A DNA stretch of 64,000 nt from Cycas panzhihuaensis (lineage: Eukaryota > Cycadophyta), in NCBI GenBank assembly GCA_023213395.1, contig CM041465.1:121341741-121405740 (forward strand), written 5' to 3'. Under the pieces are notes generated by a model that ran no database searches, was not told the DNA's origin, and was given only the letters and a program-made list of their open reading frames with translations. Made by a program: the position numbers and the translations under genes. Positions 11,690-23,483 of the stretch are shown here, one piece after another. Each line of letters begins with the position of its first letter. The first letter of the stretch is position 1.

Positions 11690-12480
11690 CCCCAATAATT
11701 GCCCTTGTTTTCTTGTCAGTTTTAAATAATGGGTTGCTACATGGCATCTTCAGTTATTTCCAATCCTGGAATTTGAATTGCCAATAGAGTTTGTATTAAA
11801 GACATGTCATCTCTTGGTTCTTCTAGTATGTTAAATATCTTCTTAGTGAAATAATTTTTTCAAGTTGCCATGGGATCCTCCTATGCTTTTTTGTCATTAT
11901 CACTTGTGCTCTTTGAGGTTCCATTTGGATCAAGTTTACATTCAACCACTCTCACTATTTGGCTAGTTAGGTACGTGGGCCTCTTGTTTTTCCAAGGTTG
12001 TCTCTATTGCCTTAGTGCCTTTTCCACTTGCCACAATTTGAGGAGTTAGCGACCCACTTCCCTTTGATGTGTTGATGGAGCTATCCTTAGTCTCACCCTT
12101 TGACGATGTAACTCTCCTCTGTGCTCATTGTAATTTATGCTCTTTGCCCCAATGTATTGTCTTTTGTTGTCTAGGACTCCCTTGATCAAAGGCTTCTTAG
12201 ATGGCATTGAAAGGCTCACTACTTGCCATGGTTTAGTTAGATATTTCCATTATATTAGCAATCAGGGTCCTTAGTTCCTTGGGCCAACACTCTCCGCCCT
12301 TGATAGACTCAGGTCCTCTTCTTTAAGCAAGAGATTTAGCAATGAAACCAGTGTTGGCAAAAGTATGATGCATCGATTGTCCCAAAACTGTTTGTCTATA
12401 CCTCGATCATGTGTCCTTTTCACCTTGATGTTGTCCTTAACATGCCTTAAAGCCTTGCTCACCTTCTTGACTTGCTATTA
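11690..12480 (-). pseudogene. Second gypsy-like gag copy (GB)
   Basis: The minus strand gives a broken gag-like reading (NILEEPRDDMSLIQTLLAIQ, ASGKGTKAIETTLEKQEAHV). It parallels the GA gag in order, and the nucleotide sequence at 12120-12240 aligns with 2580-2640 joined to 10077-10130. Copies GA and GB lie head to tail on the minus strand and are well diverged. Stops are frequent. It could be a second element or an old tandem duplication. Confidence 0.45.
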
Positions 12481-14214
12481 TATGTTAGCACTTACATGCA
12501 CATAGATATAACATATAGAAAACACTCATACAAGCATACACATGCACAAAATACATGCTTTTTCCACATAAGCCATAATTCCTTTAAACAATTGTCAAGT
12601 ACAATGATTGGGAATGTTTTACACTTTGGGTTTACTTGATTGTTTGTCTCTCACCCTTGAGAACAATGCCCATGACCCACTAGCTTAGCTCTCATGCTAA
12701 AATCAAGATGAGAATGCCATATTTGTATGCTTTTTTAGAACCATTTTGATCGAAAGGGTACATCCATTACATATTACTTTTGAACCTTCATAACAAAACC
12801 CTAACTACAATTCATTAATTGCACCTTTTCCATATGGCCCTACAAAATGCTTCTTGTTGTAATCATTGGAGTGGTAGAGAATTGTTCTGTTGTAACCAAT
12901 TTCATTTCCTTCTAGCCATTCTTATTATGTGGTAGATTGACAACCTTTCCTAGAGAGTTGTATTGCTGAACTACAACCGTTCCATTCATTCTTGTAATCA
13001 TTCCAAAATTATGTTTATCCTTGTTTATCACACTCACTTTTGCCATTCCATTATTGGAACTGTCCCTAAGGTCATTCCCAGCTACTAGAAGTGCCCTTCT
13101 ACTAGTCTTCATGCGTATGATTATAATCAATCACTATTAAGAGAGATGAGTCTCTTAATTAAATGGACCTATTATTACCCAAACGTAGGGTTGTATCTTC
13201 TACTTTTTACAAAGAAAAATAAAGACAAGGTTCTCATAGAATACGAATCATCATTGCTTTCACATGATATGATTTATGATATTCTATGTGCGACAAGTTT
13301 GGATATAAATACCTGCCTATCAAGTCCATGAGTTGTTGAGGTGCAACCAACTATTATTACTCTTTTATGAATTTCATTTTTCAATTTACAATATATGATA
13401 CATTAATCAATATTATCAAGTTACATATTGTTTTGAGGCTAGTATTTTTTGGCTTCCCCTTAGTAAAGGTTTGACTTAGCCATAAGTGTGGTGGAGTGCC
13501 ACTTACTTCCCTTTTCTTTTGTTTCAATTATATGCAATTCTTCATATCAACAGAATCATTAATTTCACCATTGGAAAAAATGCCAACGAATGCTACCTAA
13601 TAACTAACATTAGTTAAGTGTTTTTTGTCCATCAATTCAACTTTGTTATTGATTAACTGAGCATTGTCATTGATAATAAAGGCTTTTTATAATAGTCAAC
13701 TTACCAACCAAGCCTCCATGCACTAAAAACAAACCTTAGTTTGGATATTTTCTTCACTCATTAAGTTGAGTGTTTATTCTTTAAAAGCTGATTGCTTTCT
13801 ATAATACCAAGCATGTGCTTTTTATCTCTTACAACTTGTAAACCTATAGTCATGACTTGCAACTCTTGGTTGACTTAGCATGCATTTGAGGCCCTACTTT
13901 GGCCTATAACATCTCTATTGAGGCATCCATTTTTTAGGCAATAAAACAAATGTTGCATTGGGAGTTCACTTGGTTTACTAACCAAGGATACCTACTAATA
14001 ATCTTGGTTTATCCCATCCATGAATTAATGTCTCACTTTCACTACGCTCCACTTAGACATAAATGAAACATAACAATTGATTATTAGTAGGACACATAAA
14101 AGAATGACGCAAATGCTCACACTTGATGCTCGTCATATTACAAAAACTAATGGTCATTGGTTGAATCCTTTCATTTCTAGGGTGTAATTACTCATTAGGG
14201 AGTACTTCAAAGCA
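12481..14214. other. No recognisable gene
   Basis: AT-rich sequence. Short ORFs (for example 12912-13130 minus and 13146-13331 plus) have no recognisable motif. Part of 12481-12600 resembles 10365-10530, which suggests the GB leader or LTR extends into it. The rest may be intron or intergenic DNA upstream of the LKR/SDH exon. Confidence 0.5.
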
Positions 14215-14385
14215 CTTTTCGTTCCAGTACAGCTGCTTGAGCTGGATGAGAGAAGACTTTCACGTCCGATTTCGAGGGGGGGAAATCCTGGAATAACCTA
14301 TCCCAATCTTTTTATTGCTAGGCCCATAGCTAACAAACCAACTTCATTACGATCACAGGGTCCATTCAAATATGAAATTCAATCC
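14215..14385 (+). pseudogene. rpoC1: Chloroplast-derived fragment: rpoC1 intron end and exon 2 start
   Basis: A hairpin-forming segment at 14239-14273 (GAGCTGGATGAGAG ... CTTTCACGTCCGATTTC) has the shape of group II intron domain V. It is followed by an intron-3'-end-like CTATCCCAAT. From about 14305 the frame reads FIARPIANKPTSLRSQG and then PFKYEIQS, which matches the start of chloroplast rpoC1 exon 2 (RNA polymerase beta' subunit). Similarity stops at about 14385. I infer a short nuclear insertion of plastid DNA. The family call is from remembered rpoC1 protein and intron features and was not searched. Confidence 0.7.
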
Positions 14386-15212
14386 TTGAATGAATGGATG
14401 AAGCAATAGTGTCAGATCTTGTCAAATTGAGGAATGGTAACTATAAAAACTCATGTACTAGTTATCAAACCATTAACTATTTATTTAACTCTTGGCATGT
14501 ACTAGCCATGTTAATTTATAGTATTGTAATGATAATCTTGAAATACTAGCAATATAACTATGAAATACTAGCGTGTTGCTACATATCAATGGCATAACTC
14601 AAAATATTGGCAATACCCCTATAAATTAATATTTGTTGTTGTCATAAGTTATATTGTTTTCTCTTATAATCTAGATTGTTATGAGCATAAGCTAGTCTTC
14701 TATGCTTAATATGGTATGTCTTGCACCTAGAGTTGACTATTTTTGCTTCTAATTGGATTGCTTATGTTCACAATAGGGTTGCTTTTCCCCAAGTTGACTA
14801 TTTGTTTGGTGTTCATTATCCCTTACCTATATTCACCTAGAATTTAGCTCTTGAAGAATGTTTCCAAAGTTCTTGTCAATGAAATTTTGAAATAAAAGCT
14901 TTATTTCTTAAAGTAAAATTATGATATGTAAGACATTCTTGACTAATTTACGTGACACTTAAAATGTTTTGAAAGTTTGAAGACATGAAATTGGGGTTGC
15001 ATTCATTCTATTAACTCATTCTTCATATGTATTGAAAGGACTGGCATTTGTATTTATTATTTATGAAGCCTTTAGAAAATTGTACATAAACTTTTCTAAG
15101 GTGAATTTATTTAGGATATTAGTACATTATTGTTGAATCTCTATAGAAATGTTTGGATTCTAATAATTGCTTAGCTTCTACTACATTCTTACTAATGATC
15201 TCATTCTTGCAG
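14386..15212 (+). other. Putative intron or flank before LKR/SDH exon
   Basis: AT-rich, with no coding recognised. It ends in a pyrimidine-containing acceptor, CTCATTCTTGCAG, at 15200-15212. An ATG upstream at 15153 is open with the exon frame but lies in this intron-like sequence, so it was not used as a start. Confidence 0.6.
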
Positions 15213-15566
15213 GTCAGTGCTAATGATAGGAATATCTTGGCTAATATTGTGGACGCGTTGGCTTCCATAGCTAACCTTGATAATGAGGGTGGCCAAAGAA
15301 TTGTTGGAAAGGAACTGGGAAGGTCTTCACAAAGGATTAGTGGATCTGATCATGCTATACAACAAATGAATGATAAGTTTGAGAAGAGACGAGCGATTCT
15401 TATTCTTGGTGCTGGTCGTGTATGCATACCTGCAGTTGAATTCTTAGCCTTGAATGCCTTCGATGCTCTTGGATCTCAATTTATTAATAGCACAAATGGG
15501 GACACTGAAGTAGTCAAGGGTGTTGAAGTCATTGTGGCATCTTTATATTTGCAGGATGCGCAAAAG
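15213..15566 (+). CDS. LKR/SDH: LKR/SDH exon (lysine-ketoglutarate reductase/saccharopine dehydrogenase)
   Basis: A 354-bp open exon (118 codons) lies between an acceptor (TTGCAG, ending 15212) and a donor (AAG|GTATGA from 15567). It encodes the join between the reductase part and the dehydrogenase NAD-binding fold: an N-terminal stretch with NILANIVDALASIANL, then RRAILILGAGRVCIPAVEFLA (a GxGxxx dinucleotide loop) and VEVIVASLYLQDAQKV. These are hallmarks of the bifunctional plant enzyme that starts lysine breakdown through saccharopine. There are no stops, unlike nearly everything else in the window. The GAGRVC motif is usually followed by R, but here by I. No neighbouring exon was recognised within several kb. 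It is either one exon of a gene with very long introns or a captured or duplicated fragment. Confidence 0.8.
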
Positions 15567-15954
15567 GTATGATGTATAGGATATTGAAATAAATATTATA
15601 TTTGGAAAGAAGTTATTTATTTGTGAATCTATCCTATTGTGAAATTGAGATTCCTTCATAGGAAATGAACATGACCTTTGATATTAAATTGAAACCTTTG
15701 TATAACTATTGAGAGAGGTGCAATATCAATTATGCCATATTGACCATTGTATATTAATGTATGGTTAATTGAGAAACCACCTTTTATATGGTGTGTGATT
15801 TTGACATGTGGAACCTATTTAGACTTGTGCAATATTCAATCAAGTTATTTGGAAGCCAAAGCTCACAAGATAATGTTCATGGTTAAGTAGCCAAAAAAAA
15901 TGGAAACGAAATGGGGAAATGTGGAAACGCTAATCTTAAAAAACCTTGCAGGTT
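15567..15954 (+). other. Putative intron after LKR/SDH exon
   Basis: AT-rich, starting with a GTATGA donor. No next exon is recognised before the E7 copia remnant begins at about 15955. Confidence 0.5.
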
Positions 15955-17891
15955 ATTCAAATTAGAATAAAGCTTACAAACTATGGGATCTGCAGGGGGA
16001 GAAATGTTATGATTAGTTAGGATGTAAAGTTTGATGAGTCTGTGAAGTATCATGTTGAAAATATGTTACTTGAAGAAACCTTTTACCCCACACTACTTCC
16101 ATTTCTTGTTGGTGCTTCATCAGCAATAGAGGTTGAGGAACTGGTTGTTGTGATTTAGAAGGAAGAAGAACTAAGTGAAGGTGATAATGAGGACCCATCA
16201 CATGAGGAGGCACTAGTAACATTGGGTGCTTTAATGTTGTTTTGGGCCAGGAGGACCATTAAGGATTTAAGTTCAACATTGTAGAATCTTATAGATGGAT
16301 GAAGGACGAGGAGCCAACATGCTAGTCAGATTTTGATGGTTAACACCATTAATTCCCATGGTCTTGATTTGTATGATGAAGCAAAGGATGATCCTTGTTG
16401 GAGGGCTGCTATGGAGGAGGAATTTGGTTCTCTAATTGGAAATGCCACATGAGAATTGGTCCCATTGCCTCCTGAGAAAGATCACATTGTTTGCAAGTGG
16501 GTCTATAAGATCAAGTTTTGCTCTAATGGAGAGGTGGACAAGTATAAGGTGAGACTTGTTGCACATGGATTTAAGCAAAAAGAAGGGATTGATTATGAGG
16601 AGACATTTGCACCATTCTCCAAGATGAAAACAGTCCATTTGATCCTTCCAGTGGCAACAAAATATGGTTGGGAGTTACACTAGATAGATGTGAAATCAAC
16701 ATTCCTTAATGGAGAATTGAAAGAGGAGCTTTACATGGCACAACCTCTTGGTTTAATTAAATAAGGATAGGAGCATCTTGTGTGCCTTTTGAAGAAGTCA
16801 CTTTATGGCCTGAAGTAAGCATTGCATGCTTGGTACGCTAAGATCAATTCCAGATTGAAAGAAGAGGGATTTGTTACCATAGATCTAGAATCAAATTTGT
16901 ATATTCAAAGGAAAGGAGCTTCAATTTGGGAGCAACATTTAACAAGATATATCTTGGCGCTTTACATTACTTCTTGGGCATCGAGGCAAGGCAAATGGAA
17001 GACAAAATTCTAGTGTCATAGACAAAATATGTGAAGGGCATGCTTGAGAAGTTCAAGATGGAGGACTGTAAGCTTGCTAGAACATTGTGTGCCAAAGGCA
17101 TCAAGCTATTGAAGGATATGAAGAAGCCTACAATGGATGGAACGTTGTACAAACAACTAGTAGAGAGTCTTATATACTTGACTCATACTAGGCCAAATAT
17201 TGTGTATATTATTGGGTTGCTTTCTCGATACATGTAGAATCCATAAGAGTTGCAATGGCTTGCTGCCAAAATAATTTTGAGGTATGTGAAGGGGACTTTA
17301 CATGTTGGTTTGGAGTACCTTTAGCATGGAGAGTCATAATTGGTTGGATATATTGATGTTGATTGGGGTGGAGATGTTGATGATTGTGAGTCCATTGTTG
17401 GATATATTTTCAGTATTGACAATGGAACTATTTCATTGCAGTCCAGGAAATAATAGATGGTTGCATTATCTTCAACTGAGACTGAGTATCAAGGTCTATC
17501 TATTTGTGTAAGGGAAGTTGTATGGTTGCAAGGACTACTTGATGTTTTGGGAACATAGACTTGCGCATTGATTATACTGATCGATAATCAAAGTGCTATC
17601 TATTTGTCAAAGATTTGGAGTTCCATGCCGATACAAATCATATTGAGATCCAACCATTATATTTGTAAGCAGATTTAGGTAGAGAAGTTGCAAATCCAGT
17701 ACCATATGAGTAAAGATCAGTTTGTGGATGTCCTCACAAGGGTGCTTATTAAAGATCATTTACAAAGCTTCGAGCCAAGTTGAGACTTAGTGAAGATATC
17801 CTTGAGGAGGGGTGTATTAGCAAGGATAATTTCTAATTTTGCATGAAGATTTTTGACTAGCCTAATTCCCCACATTTCCATTAAGGGGGGA
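15955..17891 (+). pseudogene. E7: 5'-truncated copia pol
   Basis: Plus-strand copia pol begins abruptly in the integrase C-terminus (KAYKLWDLQGEK at about 15972). It passes a linker, then RT ([56 protein letters not shown]) and RNase H remnants to a C-terminal tail. gag, protease and most of integrase are absent. The YVDD block is deleted: around 16920-16950 the frame goes from NLYIQRKGASIW nearly straight to LGALHYFLGIEARQ. Stops are common. A polypurine tract (AAGGGGGGA) at 17883-17891 precedes the 3' LTR. Confidence 0.85.
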
Positions 17892-18049
17892 TGTTAGAGT
17901 GGCTAATGACATAGTTAATGTAAATGTGGTTTAATTAGTGAGATGATTAGTTGAATGGACACGATTAACGAAGAGTTGTATCTCTTTAGATGGATGTGTT
18001 GTATGGGTTTGAATATATACCAAGCCCTATGTTAGATGTGTCATCTCAC
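17892..18049 (+). repeat. E7 3' LTR, left part
   Basis: It starts TGTTAGAGTGGCTAATGAC directly after the polypurine tract. It contains a TATA-like GAATATATACC at about 18011. After 158 bp it is cut by the E8 LTR, which begins TGTTAAAC at 18050. The remainder was not located. Confidence 0.65.
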
Positions 18050-18401
18050 TGTTAAACTATTTGATAGAAAACATGCAATATCATGAATAATGAAATAAGC
18101 AACATAAACATTATGGTAATTGCATTAACTCAAAATCAAAATGTCTACATCATAATCATGTAAGTATACATCATGGCTCCACAATAACGACTCCATCATG
18201 ATTATGTATATTACTCTACCTCACTCACTCATTTGTACAACACATGCGAGAATATGCAAGATGATGTATGGGACCTCTAATATGACTAATGACATACCAC
18301 CTATTATTTGACCAATAGACCGAAGACCACCTACTTGCACAATGTGCATTACAACATAATATTCTAATATTCTAACTTTCTAATATGTAATTACTTCAAC
18401 A
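18050..18401 (-). repeat. E8 3' LTR (minus-strand copia)
   Basis: It has TG...CA ends (TGTTAAAC ... CTTCAACA), and a plus-strand CCTCCCCTTAA, the complement of a polypurine tract, follows at once. It is therefore the 3' LTR of an element on the minus strand. It interrupts the E7 LTR. The partner LTR and right target site were not found. Confidence 0.65.
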
Positions 18402-19450
18402 CCTCCCCTTAATCCACATTTGGAGTCTTTCTGAATTTGCAATGCCTCATTCTTGGAAATGTCTTAAAGATAATTTCTTCAACTCAATCTTCAACTTCAT
18501 TCCTATAATGATGTCTTTGTTGTAGTAGCTCTTGAAAGTAATGCTCCTTGAATTTGACATTCTTCATTCTGGTGTGCAAATTTGGATTCTTCACTATATG
18601 AAAAGTATAGTAAATCATAGTTGGTTTAGTTTGATTTTGATGGAGATCCTTTAGGCAATTCTATAGGTAACCATCTTCATGAATACCAACAACATCTTGA
18701 AATTCAAAATTTATATCAAGCATGTCCTCAATCATAGCTTCAATCACAACCTGTTTGTCTTCACTTTGCTCAACACACAAATAATCAACATCAATTAAAT
18801 CAATATTAGGAACTAAAGGTAAGTCATCAAAAGAGGAATCAACACTATTAGGATCAGTTGTAAAATGAGCATCAACATCCTGTATGAATTCTTCTTCTTG
18901 ATCAACAAGTTCTTCAACTTTTGGAGCAGAATCTGTGGCTTCTGTAACAGGTTCTTCAACAACAAAGGTTTCTTCACATCCAGCTAGAAATTCTTCAATA
19001 ATAGAGTATTCATAGTTAGCTATATATTCATCAATAACCTCATCAAAAGTGCTACTATCATCATCACATGTATCATAATCATCAACAATCTTATTTGCTT
19101 TTTTAATTGTTTTTTCAACAACTTGTTGTATCTCTCTAGGAGTCTTTTTTGATGTATTCTTCACAATGTTCTAAGCTTCTTTAGCATTACTAGTATGACG
19201 AACAATAGGAATGAGAAAATGATAGGAAGAAGGAAGCTTATCTTTATCTAATGCAGCAAGAATAACAACAATTATTGTACTATCCTTCTTAAGTTTTTCT
19301 TTTCCATCTTCATCAATAGGAATATAATATCCATCAATAATTATTTCTCATAACCTTTTGTACACGGACACTTTTTTATTTTGTCTGTCCAACAACGATA
19401 GTTTGTTCCTATATACTTAGATAAAGGGAAGGGAAAGTTTTTAAAGTAAT
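18402..19450 (-). pseudogene. E8 internal region: copia-type gag with acidic tail, no pol
   Basis: An intact minus-strand ORF (18661-19164, 167 codons) is very acidic (DYDTCDDDSSTFDEVIDEY). Just upstream, after stops, the frame reads GTNYRCWTDKIKKC and then LKKDSTIIVVILAALDKDKL and SNAKEAWNIVKN. This is the NY..W, LKKD and AKEAW pattern of copia gag (UBN2/DUF4219 type). The gag-like N-terminus runs straight into the acidic ORF, and a polypurine tract and LTR follow within 0.6 kb. There is no protease, integrase or RT, so this is a non-autonomous or internally deleted copia. Confidence 0.55.
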
Positions 19451-20032
19451 ACTCATTCCTTTTAGGTATAGATATGATTATGTCATTCACCTCCATGGCT
19501 GTAAGTATGAATTGCTCAAGAATGCATCACACAGGTTCTATGCATCCACTTCAAACAAAATCACGATCCCATCGGTTCAGACGATTTGTAAATCGGATTC
19601 CTAGATGCAAAGATATTGATGAAAACGTACGTACACCTCCTTATGAAAATAAAATTGAGGTTGTTAGGGCTTTAGCCCTTTTATCAGATTAAAGGTTGAT
19701 CACATTGAAATTACATAAGACTAAAGGATTAATCGCTAGAGGGCTAACAAACTCCAATTCACATTCCAATCTAATTTAATCTAGAAAAAACCTTTGTAAA
19801 AAATTATATACCAAAGTTGAGATTTTCAAACTTGCATGATCTTTAATCTTAAAAACCTACGGTGATTAAAGGAGAGGGATATCGAATTGGATCGATCAAA
19901 GCTAGTCAAAAACATGATCAATTTGATTTCTCTAGGTTTGTAAGACCATCTGTAGTTATTGGCTACTCTAGACTACGTGTGGCTCACCTTCATTTCGTCC
20001 CAATCCATAGTACGGGCGACCATCTTCATGTA
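19451..20032 (+). other. Unassigned sequence 5' of G1
   Basis: An ORF at 19474-19692 (72 codons) has no motif I recognise. The frame entering G1 from 19862 is open but is not gypsy-like until about 20036. The junction with G1 RT at about 20033 looks like a truncation breakpoint. Confidence 0.4.
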
Positions 20033-22620
20033 GGTGAATCCAAAATCACTGTTAGGAATCAGTATCCGTTGCCTTGCATCAGTGATTTGTTGGATCATCT
20101 TAAAGGACTCACATATTTTACAAAAATTGATTTGACCTCTAGATACCATCAAGTTTGGGTCGACGCTCAAGATACGTTGAAAACAACCTTCAAGACTCAA
20201 AATGGCCTTTATGGGTGGTTAGTCATGCCCTTCGGTTTGACTAATGCTGCTACGACTTTTATGCAACTCATCAATGATATTTTTTGCCCTCATTTAGGAA
20301 AATTTGTCATTGCCTACCTTGATGATATCTTGGTCTTCAGCAAAAATTTGGATGAACATTTGCAACATGTTAATATCGTCATGGCTTTTTTACGTCAACA
20401 TCAACTCAAAGCCAAATTTAAAAAATGTTTCTTCACACAGAACTCTATCTCTTATCTGGGATTCATCATTGACAAGGACGGCATCCATGTTGATCCAGAT
20501 AAGGTCCGAGTAATTCAGCAATGGCCAACTCCTACTTTAATTGAACTCAAAAGCTTTCTTGGTTTTGTAAACTTTTATAGAAAATTCATCTCTCACTTTT
20601 CTAGCATTGTCCTTCCTCTTAATATTCTTACCAAAAATTCCACAAGTTTTGTCCGAAACTCCTCTGCCAAATCAACTTTTCAGAAACTCAAGATTGCCCT
20701 CTGTACTGTACCCATTCTTCATCTTCTCAATCTCTCTCAACCCTTTGAACTAGAAATTGATGCTTCCCAATTTGCCCTTCGTGTCGTTCTTAAGTAGGGA
20801 GGACATTCTACTGCTTACCATTATGAAACCTTCTCCCAAGCCAAATTCAATTACAACACTTATGACAAAGAATTTTATGCCCTTGTCCAAGTCCTGCATC
20901 ATTGGAGACACTTTCTCTTTGGCAATGAAACCATTGTTCATACTGACCACCAACCATTACAATTTCTTAACTCACAATCCAAAATTCAAGAACATAGACA
21001 TTTTAAGTGGGCTTCTTATATTCAACAATTCCAACTTGTCATTAAATGCAAAAAAGGAGTTTCTAACAAAGTTGTTGATTTCCTTAATCGACCTCCCACC
21101 TTATCTTTAGCATCTTTTCTCACCACCACACTTAATCCATATTTGAATGGCAACATTTGCTTCCCTCTAATCCCCACTTTGGTCCTATCCTTACTACCTT
21201 GTCTCAACCCATTCAATCCAATCTTGAACCTTTCTTGGATTATCATATTAAGGATGGACTCCTATACAAAATGAATCATCTGTGTGTTCCAGTGGGCACT
21301 CCATGACAACAGATCCTTAAGGAAGTTCATTCTTCGACTTGTGGTAGACACTTTAGAACACATAAAACTCTTCAGCATCTTCAACGATATTTTTATTGGC
21401 CTTCTATGCCAAAGATAGTTGCAGATTATGTACAATGTTACTCTCTCTGCAGTCAGTCCAAGCCATCTAATTGTAAACTTAGACTTTATCAACCACTTCC
21501 TGTTCCCAACCGACCTTGGGAATCTATTTCAATGGACTTTATTAGCGGGCTTCTTACAACTCAACATGGTCACGATTGCATATTCGTCGTTGTTTGCCAG
21601 TTCTAAAAAATGGCTATTTTTATTCCTTGCTCCAAGAACATCTCTGCTTCTCACATTGTAGACTTATTTTTCAAGCATGTTTGGACTCATTATGGACTTC
21701 CTCTTTCTATAATTTCTGACAGGGATAGTCGATTTTTCAGTTATTTTTGGAAGTCTCTATGGAAGATGCTTGGTTGTGAACTAAAGTATTCCACATCGTT
21801 TCATCCTCAGACTGATGGACACATGGAAGTGGTTAACCGCACCCTGGTACATGCACTTCGCATTTACCAACATAGCAATAAACAATGGGACACACATTTT
21901 CATCATATCCAACACAGCTATAATAGAGCAACTCACGTTTCTCTTGGATGATCTCCTTTTGGAGTTTGTTATGGATATCAAACACTTGCTCCTTATGAAT
22001 TATCATTGGCCATACCTTCTCCTGCCACAGGGCATGAACAAAAGGAACAACAGAAAGCAGTTTCTTTTATTGATCACATGACCAAGTTACACTCCAAGAT
22101 CAGTTAGATTCTTCATCAGACACAAATCAAATATAAATCTACTCAAGATCAGCACCGTTCTATAGGTTCTTTTAAAGTTGGCGATAAAGTTTGGCTCCAC
22201 GTTGATCGTAAATGGTTTAAGCATCACTACAAGCTTAAACCTATTCAGTTTGGTCGATATACTATTCTTGAAGCAATAGGACTGAATGTGTTTCGCCTTG
22301 ATCTACCTACACATTTGGGAATTCATGATGTTGTTAATATTAGTCAGCTTAAGTTATATGAGCCACCACATTTGGAAGTTGAACCTCTTCCTATTCATCC
22401 TATTGATACAATTCCAGATTTCCAGCCTCTTCTTTATGAAGACACCATTCTTGATACAAGACATCGATGAACGCAACAATGCACTACAACTACATATCTC
22501 ATTGGACGTAAAGGAACTCTACCCACCAATGCCAAATGAGTTTCTGCATTAGCACTCCAGGAACATTTTCCCCATCTTCAGCAAAAATTGGGGTCAATTT
22601 CTTTTTAAGCAGGGAGGAAA
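20033..22620 (+). pseudogene. G1: gypsy pol (RT, RNase H, integrase), 5'-truncated
   Basis: RT starts at ITVRNQYPLPCISDLLDHLK and continues with FTKIDLTSRYHQVWV, MPFGLTNAATTFMQLIND and the catalytic YLDDILVFS, to the thumb (LGFVNFYRKFI). A TAG at 20795-20797, probably from CAG, ends the frame. RNase H resumes in the same frame (YETFSQAKFNYNTYDKE, HTDHQPLQFL). Integrase follows with zinc-finger remnants and core residues in SMDFISGLL, ISDRDSRF and EVVNRTL. A chromodomain-like tail (YLIGRKGTLPTNAK) lies near 22490. gag, protease and the RT fingers are missing. It is the same family as G2. Confidence 0.9.
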
Positions 22621-22966
22621 TTATGAGTATAGTCCCAATGTCTTAATCTTATTTTCTAAAGTAACATTATAAAAAGGTACTTAGAGTACCCAATTATACA
22701 CAACATTGTAAAAGTTACTTAAGGGACTTAATTATTAATTAGGTACATAGGTGACACGTGTCCCACATACAAACTAACTTGAGTTTGTATAAAGATGTAT
22801 AATTTCCAAAGGAATGAATGAAGAAAAGAGACATTCTTTCTTACCCTCTCCTCTGGCTTTATTTAGGTTCTATTTTTCTTGAGAAAACTCTAAGGCCTAA
22901 AGAATCTACTATTCTTGCGTACATTCTGTGTCTAAAGCAAGGAGGGCTGAGCAAAAAACCATATCA
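22621..22966 (+). repeat. G1 3' LTR
   Basis: It follows a polypurine tract (AAGCAGGGAGGAAA) and starts TTATGAGTAT, where G2 has TGATGAGTAT. It ends ACCATATCA, like the G2 LTR end. About 346 bp, with a TTGTATAAAGATG TATA-like site near 22787. Confidence 0.8.
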
Positions 22967-23483
22967 CGTACATATGACTATGGCATGAACTATTATGGCA
23001 ACATTAAGTAGGCTACATATGCATAATTAATTTGCAAATTATTAGTAAAGTTATTGCCATACTATCATTAAATGCACTCACATCGTTGTTGTGCTACATT
23101 TCTAGCTAGGATTTTAGTCTAATTTCTCTTCATTAATGATGCTTAACTTGGTCATTCATGCATGCCTACATGTACTTTTACATCTACTGTAAGTGCAACA
23201 TGCCAAACCTCAATATTTTCATAAACACTCATCAAAACTTACTAAAATAAATAATTGGGTATTATTACAATAGTAATGTTGTTTTTATACACAAATAGGC
23301 CATATGGCCATCATGTATATAGTTGTGGCTATTATCAATATGCATTAGGGCAACTTTTCCATGCATATACATTGAGTTTTTTACATGATTCTTTTTTGCT
23401 TTCATTCTAGATTGTTCCAACACTTACAAAAGGCATTGAAGAGGATGTACATGCTACATTTATGATAGTGTATTGTTTATATA
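22967..23483. other. No recognisable feature
   Basis: AT-rich flank between G1 and E6. By the nesting logic it was once joined to the sequence starting at 58221. Confidence 0.5.

Noticed and set aside
15153-15212. ATG at 15153 as start of the LKR/SDH ORF
   Set aside because: The stretch before 15213 is intron-like and ends in a good acceptor. The protein similarity begins after the acceptor.
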